NCBI GenBank assembly: GCA_004352715.1
Contig: SCFE01000120.1
Coordinates: 670,032-734,031, forward strand
From: Hofstenia miamia
Lineage: Eukaryota; Xenacoelomorpha; Acoela
DNA length: 64,000 nt
Direction: 5' to 3'
In this document: one piece after another, positions 37,976 to 49,864 of the stretch
Position numbering within the stretch: the stretch's first letter is position 1
Layout: each line of letters starts with the position of its first letter
The notes under the pieces: generated by a model
Databases searched by the model: none
What the model saw: only the letters and a program-made list of their open reading frames with translations
What the model was told of the DNA's origin: nothing
Position numbers and translations under genes: made by a program

Positions 37976-38401
37976 GGTTGGTACTTGAAAGGAATACTGA
38001 ATATCTCAAAATGAATACCAAAAATCTCAAAATGGATACTGAGAAAATGTAACTGGAAACCTTTGATAGCTTTCAACCAATAGCAATTGCTATGAAATCA
38101 TATGTTGATGGCATTTAGACACAGAATTTAAAATTGTAATTTTTTGGGGGTTGTGACTGCAGCTCAATATTCAAATATAGGGCAAATTTCAAAAATTTAA
38201 ATTGGATTTTAAAAATTTCTTAACTAAACATGAATATAGAAATTAATTGCCTATTAAAAATAAAAACATTTACAATAATAATATGATTGTCTCTTTAAAC
38301 TATGTCCCATATACATCTGTTACAAACTATATATTCAGTATTCATTTTGAGATATTCAGTATTTGTTTTGAGAAATTTGGTATTTGTTTCAAGTACCAAC
38401 C
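37976..38401. mobile_element. MITE copy 2, same family as 35649-36035
   Basis: The ends ggttggtacttgaaa and the inverse complement of ggttggtacttgaaa are exact. Each end carries tandem tctcaaaatgaatacc-type subrepeats (aatatctcaaaatgaatacc, aaatctcaaaatggatact). The flanks gacaaatgg (37967-37975) and aacaaatgg (38402-38410) match at 8 of 9 bases. Non-coding. Confidence 0.82.
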
Positions 38402-38847
38402 AACAAATGGTGCTATATGTTTTAGTTTAAATTTCTGCTAATTTGTGATGTAGTAAAATTAGTAGTAGAAGATCAAACTGTACCTGTCAGCTATTTGTCT
38501 ATATTTTTCTTTTTGTATGATTTTATTTATAGTAAGGGCTTCTTTACTCTTAATCTAATTAGGGCTCTAGTGTTAAACTAATATTAGGGCTGCAATTTTC
38601 ATTAATGCTTTACTGAACATTTTAATATATAGATGGAAATGCAGCATCTATTCATTATGATTGAGGAGAACAATGTTTATCAACTGCTACAAATAATTTG
38701 ATGAAATCTTGGAATGTACAGATCTCTAAATCACTGTCTTATCATTCAGAAAGTAAGAGCATTATACTTGAATGACTATATCAGACTCTAAAGTAATGAT
38801 ATAGATGCATCACAAAATTTTGGATTGATAGCTGGGGAGAGGTGGTG

Positions 38848-39079
38848 TAACTTATTAACAGTACATCTAATCCTCAAAGAAATTCTCCATTAACTGCTGG
38901 TGATTGGCCTCAAGCAATAATTGAATGGAAACAGACATAATTGCTACCGAGATATTTTATGGGACAAAGTGAATAATGGCTATATCCTGGTGATCATTTA
39001 AATTTGCTAGTTGATGAAAAGTGTGAACAAGATGTGTTTGATAATTATCCAATGGTTGTTCACCTAAAAAATTCATGAG
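38848..39079 (+). pseudogene. Eroded coding remnant, unidentified
   Basis: One + frame reads with codon-like character: NPQRNSPLTAGDWPQAIIEW, then YFMGQSE and DEKCEQDVFDNYPMVVHL, interrupted by two TAA codons. It may be a decayed transposon gene. No family was recognised, and the reading could be chance. Confidence 0.25.
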
Positions 39080-39785
39080 TTATGTATATTTTTAGGACTT
39101 AAAAAATTGTAGAAATGCAAAAAAAAATTAATTACTCTGTTAAGTTACATCTTTAGACTTATATATTCTGTAAATGCTTGAAGCATAAATAAATGTGATT
39201 TTGTCTTATAAAGTTTGTTTTGTTGCAAATATGTAATAATTAAAGTAATTTAACATACAGAATTGTCACCATGTAGAAAGATGATTTAATTTCAAATAAT
39301 CAATCAGGCCCTGGTAATATTTTGATTTCTTTGTGATTTGGCAGCCAACCTGCTGGTCTAGTTATCACTCTAACCTCTTCCTTAAAACCATGAAATTTAC
39401 CTTATGAATCTTTTTTTAGGAATTAGCAATGCATAAGGAGTGAAATATCAGACTCACACAAATGCATGTGAAAAAGAAGTGATTCCATTTGCCCATCTAG
39501 CAATTTAAGTCATATTAGGATGGTCAAGGACTGCCAATAATATAGTTTCTTGCATTTCAAAAGTGAAACAATCTCAAAATGCTACTTATGCTGAATCCTC
39601 AAACTTTCTCGGTCATCTTATGTAAAACCTATCAAATTTTTACACTATCATTGTAGTGTAGTGTGTGCCATGAATTGAAGCAGAATTTCTTATACCTGCT
39701 GAACTTACTAATTATCCCAATAGTGTACAAAAGCATTTAGTTTTGTAAATATTAGTTTCTATAACTTTTTATGTGGTTGAGATGG

Positions 39786-40620
39786 TGTAGAGTCACTCAG
39801 GGCCATTGTGCCTATTTAATTTTTATAATTTTCAGTTACATCAGTATGACATACTTTTATATTTGAGCATGAAGCAAAAGTAATGTACCCTTGATTGGTG
39901 CTAACATGTAATTGCTTAATTTAATTTGTGAGGGAAAACATGAGGTTTAAGTTTGAAAACAAGACAGGTAAGAACCATGATTTTGTATAAATGTGAGTAA
40001 CACTGTAGAGATCATACAATAGAGTTGATCTCACCAAAATTGCATTTGCTTTTTCTTTTCCATTATTTCTAGTTTTTGCATTATGTTGATTACAATAATT
40101 TTGGTGACAATTTGGAAGTCACTCTTCTGTTCTGATTTGATGAATAGATTTCAGACAGCTAGCAGCCCAAATTGTGGATCACATTAATTTAGGTGTACAG
40201 CTATGTGTAGATATAATAAACCTTTTTATTCAAATGCAACACAGACATGTACTGATAATTTATTACAGTGTGATGATAATATACTGTTGGTTAACATGAA
40301 TGAATGGTAATTATATGCTATTATTTAGTAAGCTGAAAGATAAGAAAACAATGTGTCAAGCACCAAAGATCTGGACTAAATCATCTACAGTGATAGAACT
40401 GTGTAACTACCTACTATAGGAAACATAGGAGACAGAATGGCAAAACTTGCATAGGTGAAGCATGATAGTGGTAATCAAAATCAGATACAAATGATTTTGC
40501 ATCAGCTAAATCCCAGAAAGGAATGGGTCTACATAGATTCATAAGAAGATCCCACAGCAGAATTACAATGTAAGCAGCCCCCTCAATTCCGTATAAAGTT
40601 TACCTGCTCATGGTAATCTT
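39786..40620 (+). repeat. Diverged LTR-like copy
   Basis: It starts tgtagagtcactcagggcc exactly as the LTR at 41021 does. It shares further blocks with it: taattgct(t/c)a(a/t)tttaattt..ggaaa, caaattgtgg, gataatatactgttgg and ggtaatta..attatttaat. Overall divergence is high and the right boundary is approximate. It is either a solo LTR or the outer LTR of an older insertion. Confidence 0.5.
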
Positions 40621-41020
40621 TTTAAGATATAGCAGATGTAAGTACAACCAAATAGAGCTGAACTTAAAATTTTATTCACTAATTGCCCTATTTAAGCATA
40701 AATAAATGTAAATACACATGCATAACCTGCCAATGGCAGAACAAAATATTAATGTCTGTATTGACATCATCAGTATGATACACTACTTGGGATTGATTTG
40801 TACAGGAATGGAGACACCTAGTGAGGAGCAACATAAGCACATTGAGAAACAGAAATGATAAATGAAAGTGAGGTACAAAAAATGAGGAACAAAGGAAGGT
40901 GGCAAATCATACTGCCAATGCCACACCCCACCCAATGACTACATGACGTCATGGAATAGAGTTTTTAGTGAGACAGTTGCTGGATTAGTTTATAAGTATT
41001 GTTCAAAAGTTTTAAGGTAT

Positions 41021-41898
41021 TGTAGAGTCACTCAGGGCCTTTGGTTATTTTTATTATTTGATTATAGGCACTCTCAAATTAATTTGGTGCTATTTAGTAT
41101 CTTTAATTTAGTGATTTTATTAATTTGTGATCTCTTTGAACTTAAGTTTCAAATTTAGTAATTGTCCCCTCAAGCTATAGATTAAGTGTAATTGCTCATT
41201 TAATTTGGAAGGGAAACAAGCTAACTTTTGTAAAACAGTAAATATTTACCTTTTCTTGTAATAAATAGGGAACTCAATGTTATCAAACATCAAATAAATT
41301 TCATTCTCACTGGATAAAAATTTATCTTTCAATATTTTATTATCTACTAACCTTTTTAGCTTTGGTATGAATTTTATAATAATGCAATTGTAAGATCCAC
41401 TAGGCCTGGGTTGATAACTTGCTCTTTGACAGATGTGAACCCATATTGTGGTCACTTTAGGCTATGTATGGGCATAGGAAATAATAGAACTACTACATCT
41501 ATTGATCAAACATGCACATACTATCACACAATGTGAATATACTATGCTGTTGGCATACACAAATATGTGGTAATTACACATTATTTAATATCTTTATTAC
41601 ATGAGCTGAGATGATAAACACAGAGCTAAATTTGTTTTATTGAGCTAGAAATTACAACTTGAGACACATGATTAGCACCTTGGATTGTAAGGATGGATTC
41701 TAATGACTTGGCTTTGGCAAGATGCTATATGAATTGGTCACTGCTTACAATGCCATCTTGGAATTACTTTTTCTACAATGAAATTGGCAAACTACTGATC
41801 TTCATTTGTTTTGTTAGAGAATGGGTTGCTCTTGGCAATGGTAATCTTCCAAGACCTTTGTACAGTTTGAGCTGCTAGACGCACCCTGCAATTCTACA
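41021..41898 (+). repeat. 5' LTR of the + strand gypsy element
   Basis: It begins TGTAGAGTC and ends TACA directly before the primer-binding site. The 878-bp length is normal for an LTR. The start is supported by the diverged copy at 39786, which begins at the same base; the end is inferred from the primer site. Confidence 0.6.
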
Positions 41899-41916
41899 TG
41901 GTGACCCTGACGTGAT
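41899..41916 (+). other. Primer-binding site, tRNA-Trp type
   Basis: tggtgaccctgacgtgat begins with TGG and differs by one base (a C-to-T at a CpG) from the well-known primer-binding site complementary to the 3' end of tRNA-Trp. Confidence 0.75.
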
Positions 41917-42615
41917 TCTTGGACACTCTGGAGTGTCAGTTAAACTATCTACTCCATTCTGTTATTGTGTGCAGATTAATTGATGGTCAGAGATGTACTC
42001 AAGCCATGAAGTTTGTGCGCCTACTGAGGTGGTCACCCATTTTTCACTTGGTGATTGTGATGTGAAACAGAACTGTTCTAATGTTTCCTTATTGTATTTG
42101 GTTTTGTATTCTACTGGGTGTAGTCAGCTGGGATGGATTTCCCCTGACTGTCATCTACTTCACCACCCATTGATGTGCAACTTCACCCTATATGTAATTT
42201 TACATTTGTTGGCTCTTCAATCTGATGCCATTACTGAGCCCTAACTCTATTTTTACCCGTTCTTAGTGCTATATTGGTTTGTCTCATTCTTCTAGAATTT
42301 GGATTGTGTACCCATGCCCTGCTACCATCTGTCAAGTACTTTTTTTTCCTACACAGTTGGATGTTTCTTCTACATTAGTGGAATTATTATTGGAACCTTT
42401 CTTCTCTTACTTTACTTTACTTGTTTACTTATTCTTGTTCTTATGGATATGGATATTTCTAATTCTCATAATGGGACTCCCACTCAGGGTTTCCCCTGTG
42501 TGAGTGCTGGCAGCTTGGATGCTGTCCCTCACACCACTGGACTTAGTTCTGTTGTTGTTTTACCTACTCCTACCCCACCAAACCTGTTTCTGGTATATCT
42601 ACACCCTCTGAATTT

Positions 42616-44091
42616 TTGTTGCAAGAGACCCCTGCTCCTTCTGCCCTGTTGAATCCATTTCTTTTGTATACACCACTGTTCCCTCCTTCTGAGTCACCAA
42701 CACTTGAAGTTCAACAGCACAGAGAAGCCCTTGCTGAACAGATCTCACAGCACCACTCCTGTGAAGCCTGTTTTGACGCCTTACAAGCTGAAATGAGACA
42801 ACAAGCCACCACTGCTTGGCAACATGGGAGATGCTTGCTTGACTCAATCTCTGCCTTAGAGATGCAGATTCAGGAATCAGTCCCACATTCCCCTCTGATT
42901 TCCTCAGAAGAACCTGAGTATTTAACTTGCACTCTTTTGGACAAGGCTCTCAATGCTCTCTCAGAAAGGTTCTCAATGGTTATCTCACAGACAATGTCTG
43001 CCTACCTTTCTCATGCTTTGTCAGCACCTACAACATTCCCTGTGATGCCACCATTCATTACCCCCATTACCTCTTTTACAAGTGGAGCACCTACCTTCAC
43101 TCAGTGTGCCTTTTCTCAAGTCGCAACACTAACTACAGTAGCTACACTGAGCTCTTGTACCCTGAGTGTAACAGTTGTGCCTTTGGCACCCATGAACATC
43201 ACAGTTACACCCACTACTACAATTGTTCCACCTTCTCCTTTGAGTGACCCTATTGGGTCTACAACAACTTGTGGGCCACACTTTACTCAGTCCATTTTGC
43301 CTACTGAAGCATTGGGAAGCAAACAATCACATCTTTTCAACCAACACTCTATGTTGCCTAAATTCGCCAGTAAAATAGATGAAATTTCACAGTCATTCAA
43401 CAAGTGGGTCTTTCTTTTCAAGCTTGCAATGAAGCAATATAAAACCACTCAAGATGCTGCTGCCATGCAATTTCCCATGTTCCTTCAAGGCCTTGTGTAC
43501 AATCAGTACATGATGCTGGATAGGGAAGTTAAGACAAATTATCAGTTACTTGTTGGTCACTTTGAGGACCACTACAAAGCACCTCACATCAAACAGCAAT
43601 ACAAGACACTTTTGTGTGATCTTTCCTTCAAGAAGGGAGATGATGTGAGGACTTACATTACACAAGTTGATAGACTCTTTCACCTCAGCAAGTTAACTCC
43701 AGAGTACTTGAGACACAATCTCTTCTCGTACATTTGTTGGGGATTCCCTTCTACCATCAGGAGCTGCCTCAAACTTAAATGTGACCTTGAAGATGATTTG
43801 AACTCTATTATTAAGAAGGCAATCAGCATTGTTTATATGCTACAGAATACAATGTGCATCAAGAAAGATGCTGGTGACCTAAAGATGGGTCAAACTACCT
43901 CTAAAACATTAACCTCTTTGAGTTCTACTACAGTGCAGAAGAAGACAGACAGTGAAAGACAGTCAGCTCACATTCATACCCAGAGTGGGGCATTTATCCA
44001 CCTAATTGCAGATGGGGATGGTATTATCATTGATGAGCCATCTGTTGAAGTGTGCACTCCTGACACCCTGGTCAAGTCTGTCAATGATTAA
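42616..44091 (+). CDS. Retrotransposon gag polyprotein, open reading frame intact
   Basis: 491 codons without a stop. Residues 1-240 are Pro/Thr/Ser-rich with a predicted helical stretch around 40-90. Residues about 245-420 form a typical retrotransposon capsid: a KFASKIDEIS-like start, FKLAMKQY, MFLQGLVYN, LVGHFEDHY, SFKKGDDVRTYITQVDRL and the final FPSTIRSCLKLK block. No CCHC zinc knuckle is visible after the capsid. An upstream in-frame start is possible. The gag assembles particles that package the element RNA. Its intactness contrasts with the many stops in the adjoining pol. Confidence 0.8.
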   Translation: MLQETPAPSALLNPFLLYTPLFPPSESPTLEVQQHREALAEQISQHHSCEACFDALQAEMRQQATTAWQHGRCLLDSISALEMQIQESVPHSPLISSEEPEYLTCTLLDKALNALSERFSMVISQTMSAYLSHALSAPTTFPVMPPFITPITSFTSGAPTFTQCAFSQVATLTTVATLSSCTLSVTVVPLAPMNITVTPTTTIVPPSPLSDPIGSTTTCGPHFTQSILPTEALGSKQSHLFNQHSMLPKFASKIDEISQSFNKWVFLFKLAMKQYKTTQDAAAMQFPMFLQGLVYNQYMMLDREVKTNYQLLVGHFEDHYKAPHIKQQYKTLLCDLSFKKGDDVRTYITQVDRLFHLSKLTPEYLRHNLFSYICWGFPSTIRSCLKLKCDLEDDLNSIIKKAISIVYMLQNTMCIKKDAGDLKMGQTTSKTLTSLSSTTVQKKTDSERQSAHIHTQSGAFIHLIADGDGIIIDEPSVEVCTPDTLVKSVND

Positions 44092-44149
44092 AATTAGTTG
44101 GAGCACTGCCTCCTGAAAACTGTGTGCATGATGTTTTGGTGATAACTTT

Positions 44150-46400
44150 GTTGCTATACACTAACATAATCCCTGTAGATGTGAATGGATTGCTGATTAA
44201 TGCTACCATTGATACATGAGCTTCTGTCTCTATCATAAGCAACACCTGTTGCAACAAGCTTTGCTTACATAGAGAAGATTTGTTACCCTCCACAGCCTGT
44301 TTGTTGGACACTTCTGGGAACACTATTTCACTGAAGGGCCAGATCCACAACCTAGAATTGTGCATCCACCAAGAATGCTTTTGAGTGGACCTTATTGTGG
44401 TTGAGACCTCCAATCAGCCTTTGCCATATGATGTCATTCTAGGAAACAACTTCCTTGAGAGGAATGTGCGTGTGATAGACTATGGAACCAACACTCTCTC
44501 TATTCATGAAAGTGAGCCACAGGAAGAGCTTACTGCCACTTGTAACAAAGAAATCCTATTAACATTAACTGATACTATCATCATGGAACCATGACACTTG
44601 CAATGAGTTGCTGTCACTATGAGCTCTCTTTATGAGGGGGACATCATGATCTTGGGACAAAGGGGAAAACACCTTCACAGTCTACATCTCTCTCTGGACC
44701 TTTGTCATGTCTCTCATGGAAAGACATACATTACTGTGCTCAATAGTTCTGCATGCCTGATCTGAATGGATCCAACAAAGCTCTCCATTGTCATGACACT
44801 GGTCTGATTTGAACTCAAAGCTGCAGCCTGTTTGCCTGTTCTTACTGCAATTCACAATCTGAATGAACCAAGTGATCCAATCCAGATCCCAGTTGTGAAT
44901 GAGAAAACTCATGGACACCTGAGTCCACAAGAATGTGACATGCTCTCTGCCCCCTTGCGTCAGCACCATGATGTGTTTAATAAAAGATTGATTAGCATTG
45001 GAAAGGCAGTTGGGGAACAATATTCCATCAAAACTAAGAGTGTTAGCCCCATTCAGCTGCCAGTTTGAAGGGTACCTGAGAACTTAAGAGTGGAGTATGA
45101 ACAGATCCTTAGTGATCTCATTGAAAGTGGGATCATACAGAACAGTAACAGCCCATATGCTGCACCTACAGTCTTTATTCACCAAGGCGAGAAATACTGC
45201 CTCTGCTTTGAGTTTTGATGATTAAACAACACCACAGTCAAGGTTGCATATGCATATCCATTACCTTGCATCAAGGATCTTCTATATGAAGCCAGCAAGT
45301 ACACATTGTTCTCATGCTTGGATCTCTGTAAAGCCTATTGGCAAATACTGATGAAGCCTGCCAACATCCCAAAAACCACTTTTATGATGCCTTTTGGCCT
45401 CTTTGAGTGGAAGTACATGGCCTTTGGAGTTTGTAATGCTCTGGTTATGTCACGCATGTATTACAGAATAGGGCTAATGTTCTCAAACCTGGGATCACCA
45501 CATATATATGGATGATATTCTTATTGCTTGACACACATTCTCTGGTCACTTAGATAATTTGGATTGCACTCTCAAGATCCTGTACAACTCTGGACTCCAG
45601 GTAAATGGAAATAAATGTTTACTCATTTTGCCACAATTTACCTTCTTTGGAAGAGTGATTGAACCTGGGAGAATATCTATTAAGAACAATGTGAAGGACC
45701 ATCTTGATTGTATTGAAACTCCATGCTCTTGCAAGGACGTCCAATGCCTGATGGGCTTTCTTAACTACTATGGCTCCTTCATCCCTGAACTAGCCAATTG
45801 AACTAAGCATATATCTAATTAACTTTGAAAGAATACTGAATTCTATTGGACATGGGCTGAACAGGAAGAGCTGGATGCTGTGAAGCAAGAGCTTTGATGG
45901 ATCCCCAGTCTGAATATGCCTGACTACACAAAGGAATTTATTGTTGATTGTGACACAAGTTCAGTCACCATCAATGGCACTCTCAGTCAAATGATCAACA
46001 GCCATGAATGCCCAGTACAGTATTTCAGCTGGAATCTCTGCAATGCTGAGCTAAATTACAGAGCAACAAAGTCTGAAATGCTAGTGCTCATTGAGAGTCA
46101 GAAGAAGTTTCAATTCTTCATCTTAGGTCGTCACTTTGTTGTTTGTACTGACAACTCCATGCTAGCATGGCTCAAGAAATTCTCTGGCAACAAGTCAAAC
46201 ATTGTTGCCTAATGGTTGTAATATCTTAATGATTTCAACTTTACTATCACCCATCACACAGGAAGATTACATCACAGCACAGATTAATTCACCACTCTGC
46301 CAAGTTATGAGAGAGACTTGTGAAAGCCACCTGGTGAGAAAACTCCTTTTGGATTTATCCCAGCATGCAAGTATGAGTGTAGCATCTGCTACCAAGCATT
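44150..46400 (+). pseudogene. Gypsy pol: protease, RT and RNase H remnants
   Basis: The aspartic protease motif is at about 44205-44235 with a stop replacing the Gly of its D-T-G (44217-44219). The RT starts near 44900, with YPLP-like CIKDLL and LDLCKAYWQI (45318-45347, catalytic Asp) and FGLFEWKYMAFG. The YMDD box lies near 45508, in a different frame from the preceding ORF. RNase H is at 45916-46212 with VDCDTSS, SEML and CTDNSM, the three acidic sites. Most in-frame stops are TGA at positions where related copies have Arg (45066, 45216, 45219, 45799, 45895), as expected from CGA decay. The integrase is missing. Inactive. Confidence 0.85.
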
Positions 46401-47724
46401 GATGTGGGTTAAATGATTCTTTAAATTATTATTCCCTATTCTACATAGGTAGGGATGTACACATATTAGCTATTTGTTGCATGCATTTCTGTTAATCTTC
46501 ACTTAAATGAAATAACCAAATACTGTTTAGGTACTTTGCCATCATAGCTCTTCACCATGATTGGTGTATATGTGGCCTCCAGCCAACTCTGATTGCTGCA
46601 TCACCTCACTCATGTTTCCATTGCTTAATTAAGTAGCTCCCAACCTCAGCTCAATGAAGTTCTTATGTGTTCCCTATCCTAACTTGGTGTAGTTCTTGAT
46701 GCTAGTTGTAACTGACTTAAACTCAATTTGTAATGTGTATCTATGTCACTTTGCAACCTTGCAATGTCACTAGCTGCTTAATAATTATTGCTTCAGCCAT
46801 TACTGAAAACTATTAGCTTTAGATAAGATAATTAAAATAAGTTACATAATAACTTGCAGCTTCCTACCTTACATATAAATAACAATAATACATGCTCAGT
46901 CTATTTATCAGTCTATTATGGGTCACCTAAATCTATAAGATAAAATATGTACAACCTATGGTAGGCTATCCAGCCCTTTTTTGCCAATGTTAATTATTAG
47001 TTACATGTAAACAATCAAATTGATAGCCAACTAAACAGAGAAAAACTCCTATTTGAATACCTAACATAAATGCAGGTTCATGGTTTGGATCAAGGACCCT
47101 TGAGTTGCTCCCAATATGTTCCCAAACCACTACTACTGCATTTACCATTTAGCTTGACATTCTGTATAAATAAGCAAACTGATATAAAATCTAAAGATAA
47201 GATTTTCAAAGAATTTACTTCAACAATTTCCAAAATGATTTCTCTCCTATTTATAGTTAACTTTCAAAAAGTACCTGTTGTTTGAAATTCAAATTTGTAT
47301 CATCTGCCAAAATTGCTAAAAATAATGGTAGCAAATTCAGCCCCTTCATTTGGTCAAAATTTGATGACAAGTACAAATTTGCTATGTTATTACTTGTTTG
47401 CATTTACAAAGATAATCTGATAATTAAACTTAAATTGTTTTGCTAATTAATAATCATAATTCAATCTTAGTTTTGACTAATCATCTGATCTTCTTTCTTC
47501 ATTAGCAGCATTATGCTTTGGATTATGCTACACGCCCTCCTCAGCTTGCATTATTTTTAGCACTGTGTGTTCTCCATGGACTAACTCATCTGCCTTTCTA
47601 GTTATCATTTCCAATTGGGATCACTCCAGCTTGTTGTTGCAAATTCCGGTTGTTTGGTTATTTTTAGTACCACCTCTCTCTCTCCATTATTACTGTGCTG
47701 TGATATCACAGGAATTTAGCTTCT
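46401..47724. other. No gene recognised
   Basis: AT-rich, CpG-poor DNA after the truncated gypsy element. I found neither a 3' LTR nor an integrase here. Confidence 0.5.
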
Positions 47725-49404
47725 TTAATATTTTCTGATATTGGTGTTATTGTAACATCGCTGGTAGTTGTTGCTATTTATCAGCCAGACCTCGAGCTTT
47801 TCTTGTATAGTGACTGGTATTTGTAAATATTGTAAATAACTTATATATATAGAGCAATGCATTTTGTAAATAGAAATAGTTTGAACTGTATTCTCTCTGA
47901 ATTCGCTAGAATCACACTCCTGAGGCTCCTTGTGTTTGCCACGTCCTTGTAAAAGAAGCTTGTTTTCTCTCACTTCCTCCTCTGTTATTGTTGTTGGATC
48001 ATTCTTATTTAATCTTATCATTCTTACTATCTCCACTCTTTTTGTGACATCATAAAAGCAGTACTTTGTCCCATAAATCCAACCATCCTTGTCGTTTACT
48101 CCTGAGAACCACATGATTGCCTTTGTTGTTTGTTTGTTGATCTCTTCTTCCCTGAGTATATAGTTGTTCATGTATTGGTCTTCCCTGAGTATATAGTTGA
48201 TAAGGAGTTATCACTCCCTCAACATATACCCTTTCTTTGTTGTCATTTTTTAATAGTATTTCTTTTGTCTTTTTATAATTGTCTCATTCAACTATTGCTT
48301 TTGCATCTTTTTTTTGTGTTCATGTACATCTTGTATTCATGTAAAAAAGTTTTTGGTGATCTTTGCATTTTTCAGTATCCTCCATCATGGGAGTACCATT
48401 GGGATCAATACTGTTTGTGGTGGGGTGCATATGAGGATTTTAGTTTTTATCTTTTGCTTTATCTCTCTATAATCTTGTGAAGTTGTCAGCACTGTTGCTA
48501 ATCTGATCATGGCTGGATAATTCATTTTACTTTCTTTCAGTGTTTCCCAGAATATTTGTGTTAAGCCTTCTCCTGCTCATTCTCATTTGGATATCGTCAT
48601 TCACTTCTAATTTCAATGTGATGTATTCTACGTCCACTGCTAGTTGATTATATGGTTTCAGCATCTCTTCCAATTCAGTTTCCATGAAAGTTTCTGTGAA
48701 CATCAGCTTCATTGATGCTACTGTTTGCTCCTCCTTTATGTATTGGTAATTCCTAGAGCGAATCTTTTTTTTCTCCTTGAATCTTTTTATTTCAGTTAAG
48801 AATCTCTCATCAACCATATCAATCCATTCCATCATGTGTTCTGTTGTGGAGGTTCCTCATTTCTCTATGTTTATTCTGCTGTGTTTTTGGTGATAATATT
48901 AGCTGTGTTGACATTAACAATTCTTCCTCCTCCAACATCTCTTTTTGTGTTTTTGTTGTCATCTCGCAGACTTCCACCTTCAACATCTCTTTTTGTGTTT
49001 TTGTTTTAATCTCACAGACTTCCACTAGTTCAGTTATGCCTCCCCTTCACATCATTTCCATGCTGTTCATGTTTATTTCTAATGTGTTTGTTGGATCTCT
49101 TTATTTTTCATCATGGTTATGATTTCTTTTGTATCTACGATTTTCTGTTTGATAATTTTCTTTGTTGATATCCAGGGTTCTGTTGCAACTAGTCTTAGTC
49201 ATGTTTCAGAGGTGGTGCCCCACATGTATTTCCTCATGGGCTCATCAAATACTCTTATATCTTCTGGCACGATCCCTGTTTTATTCGCCATAATCACCAT
49301 TGATATTTTGCCTAATGGGCTTTTGTTGATGATTAATCTACTGATAAACTTTTTGACCTCTTGCATTGGTTTCTTGATTCTGTCTGGAAATGTCAACTTC
49401 TCAA
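47725..49404 (-). pseudogene. Unidentified ORF fragments, probably the distal part of ORFx
   Basis: Three open pieces on the - strand: 49396-49199 (FPDRIKKPMQEVKKF...), 48835-48527 (Lys/Glu-rich, MDERFLTEIKRFKEK...) and 48171-47725 (MWFSGVNDKDGWIYG...). They are charged, broken by frameshifts and joined by weakly coding sequence. They lie directly beyond an LTR-like insertion that interrupts the ORFx copy at 50640-49865, so they may be its continuation, but no other copy in the window reaches this far. Family not recognised. Confidence 0.45.
48933..49028. repeat. 48-bp duplication
   Basis: Two copies starting caacatctctttttgtgttt at 48933 and 48981. On the - strand each codes for a 16-residue unit around CEMTTKTQKEML, so the duplication is in frame. 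Confidence 0.8.
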
Positions 49405-49860
49405 TGTAGCACTTTCAACAACCAATTTTTTGTCTGCGTGTTCTCTGGGCAAGAGGAGACTAAGATCGAAAAGAAGTTGATTAAAATTATTGTAATTAAA
49501 TCAATTGCTATTATTTCAGATTAATTTGTAAAATGCAACTAAGAAAACAACATGTGTCAAAAAAGAGATAATTGTGTCTGTCAATAAAAATACTTTTGAC
49601 TAAATGACGCTTACATTATTTTTAGCCGCCATCTTGGCAGAAGTTTAAATTTGAATCGACAGGTACTTCTTTTGGAATTTCTATAAATAGATTCAAAATA
49701 TATTGTAAGAATTTGATAAAGAATTTTACTTAGAATTCTTATTTTTCATCTTATTAAAGCTCTTGAGCAGTGTTTAGTAGTGGTCTGGATACATCACAGG
49801 GAACGATTCTAGGGTCTCTGTGCCAGATCACGAACGTTCTAGGGCTTCTGTACGAGATTA
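49405..49860 (+). mobile_element. LTR-like fragment on the + strand, inserted in ORFx
   Basis: It starts TGTAGCA, carries a TATA box (ctataaatag, 49681-49690) and ends in a block gtgtttagtagtggtctgga...gattctagggtct that is shared with 59242-59690. CpG is more frequent here than in the surrounding elements, suggesting a later arrival. It interrupts the - strand ORFx right after KQVK. Right boundary approximate. Confidence 0.5.
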
Positions 49861-49864
49861 CATT

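Larger units (their letters stand above)
41021..46400 (+). mobile_element. Ty3/gypsy-type LTR retrotransposon, 3'-truncated
   Basis: Order on the + strand: LTR (41021-41898), primer-binding site (41899-41916), leader, gag (42616-44091), then protease, reverse transcriptase and RNase H remnants to about 46.2 kb. No integrase domain and no second LTR are found after 46.4 kb. The order PR-RT-RH and the RT motifs are those of Ty3/gypsy elements. The tRNA-Trp-type primer site is known from the CsRn1/Kabuki branch, which is a possible placement. Confidence 0.75.

Noticed and set aside
40160-40430. Inner blocks of 39.8-40.6 kb as an independent repeat
   Set aside because: They align in order with the LTR at 41021-41898, so they are part of one diverged copy.
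48130-48480. + strand frames overlapping the 47.7-64 kb block
   Set aside because: They are the reverse of the pol and ORFx frames and contain none of the family motifs.
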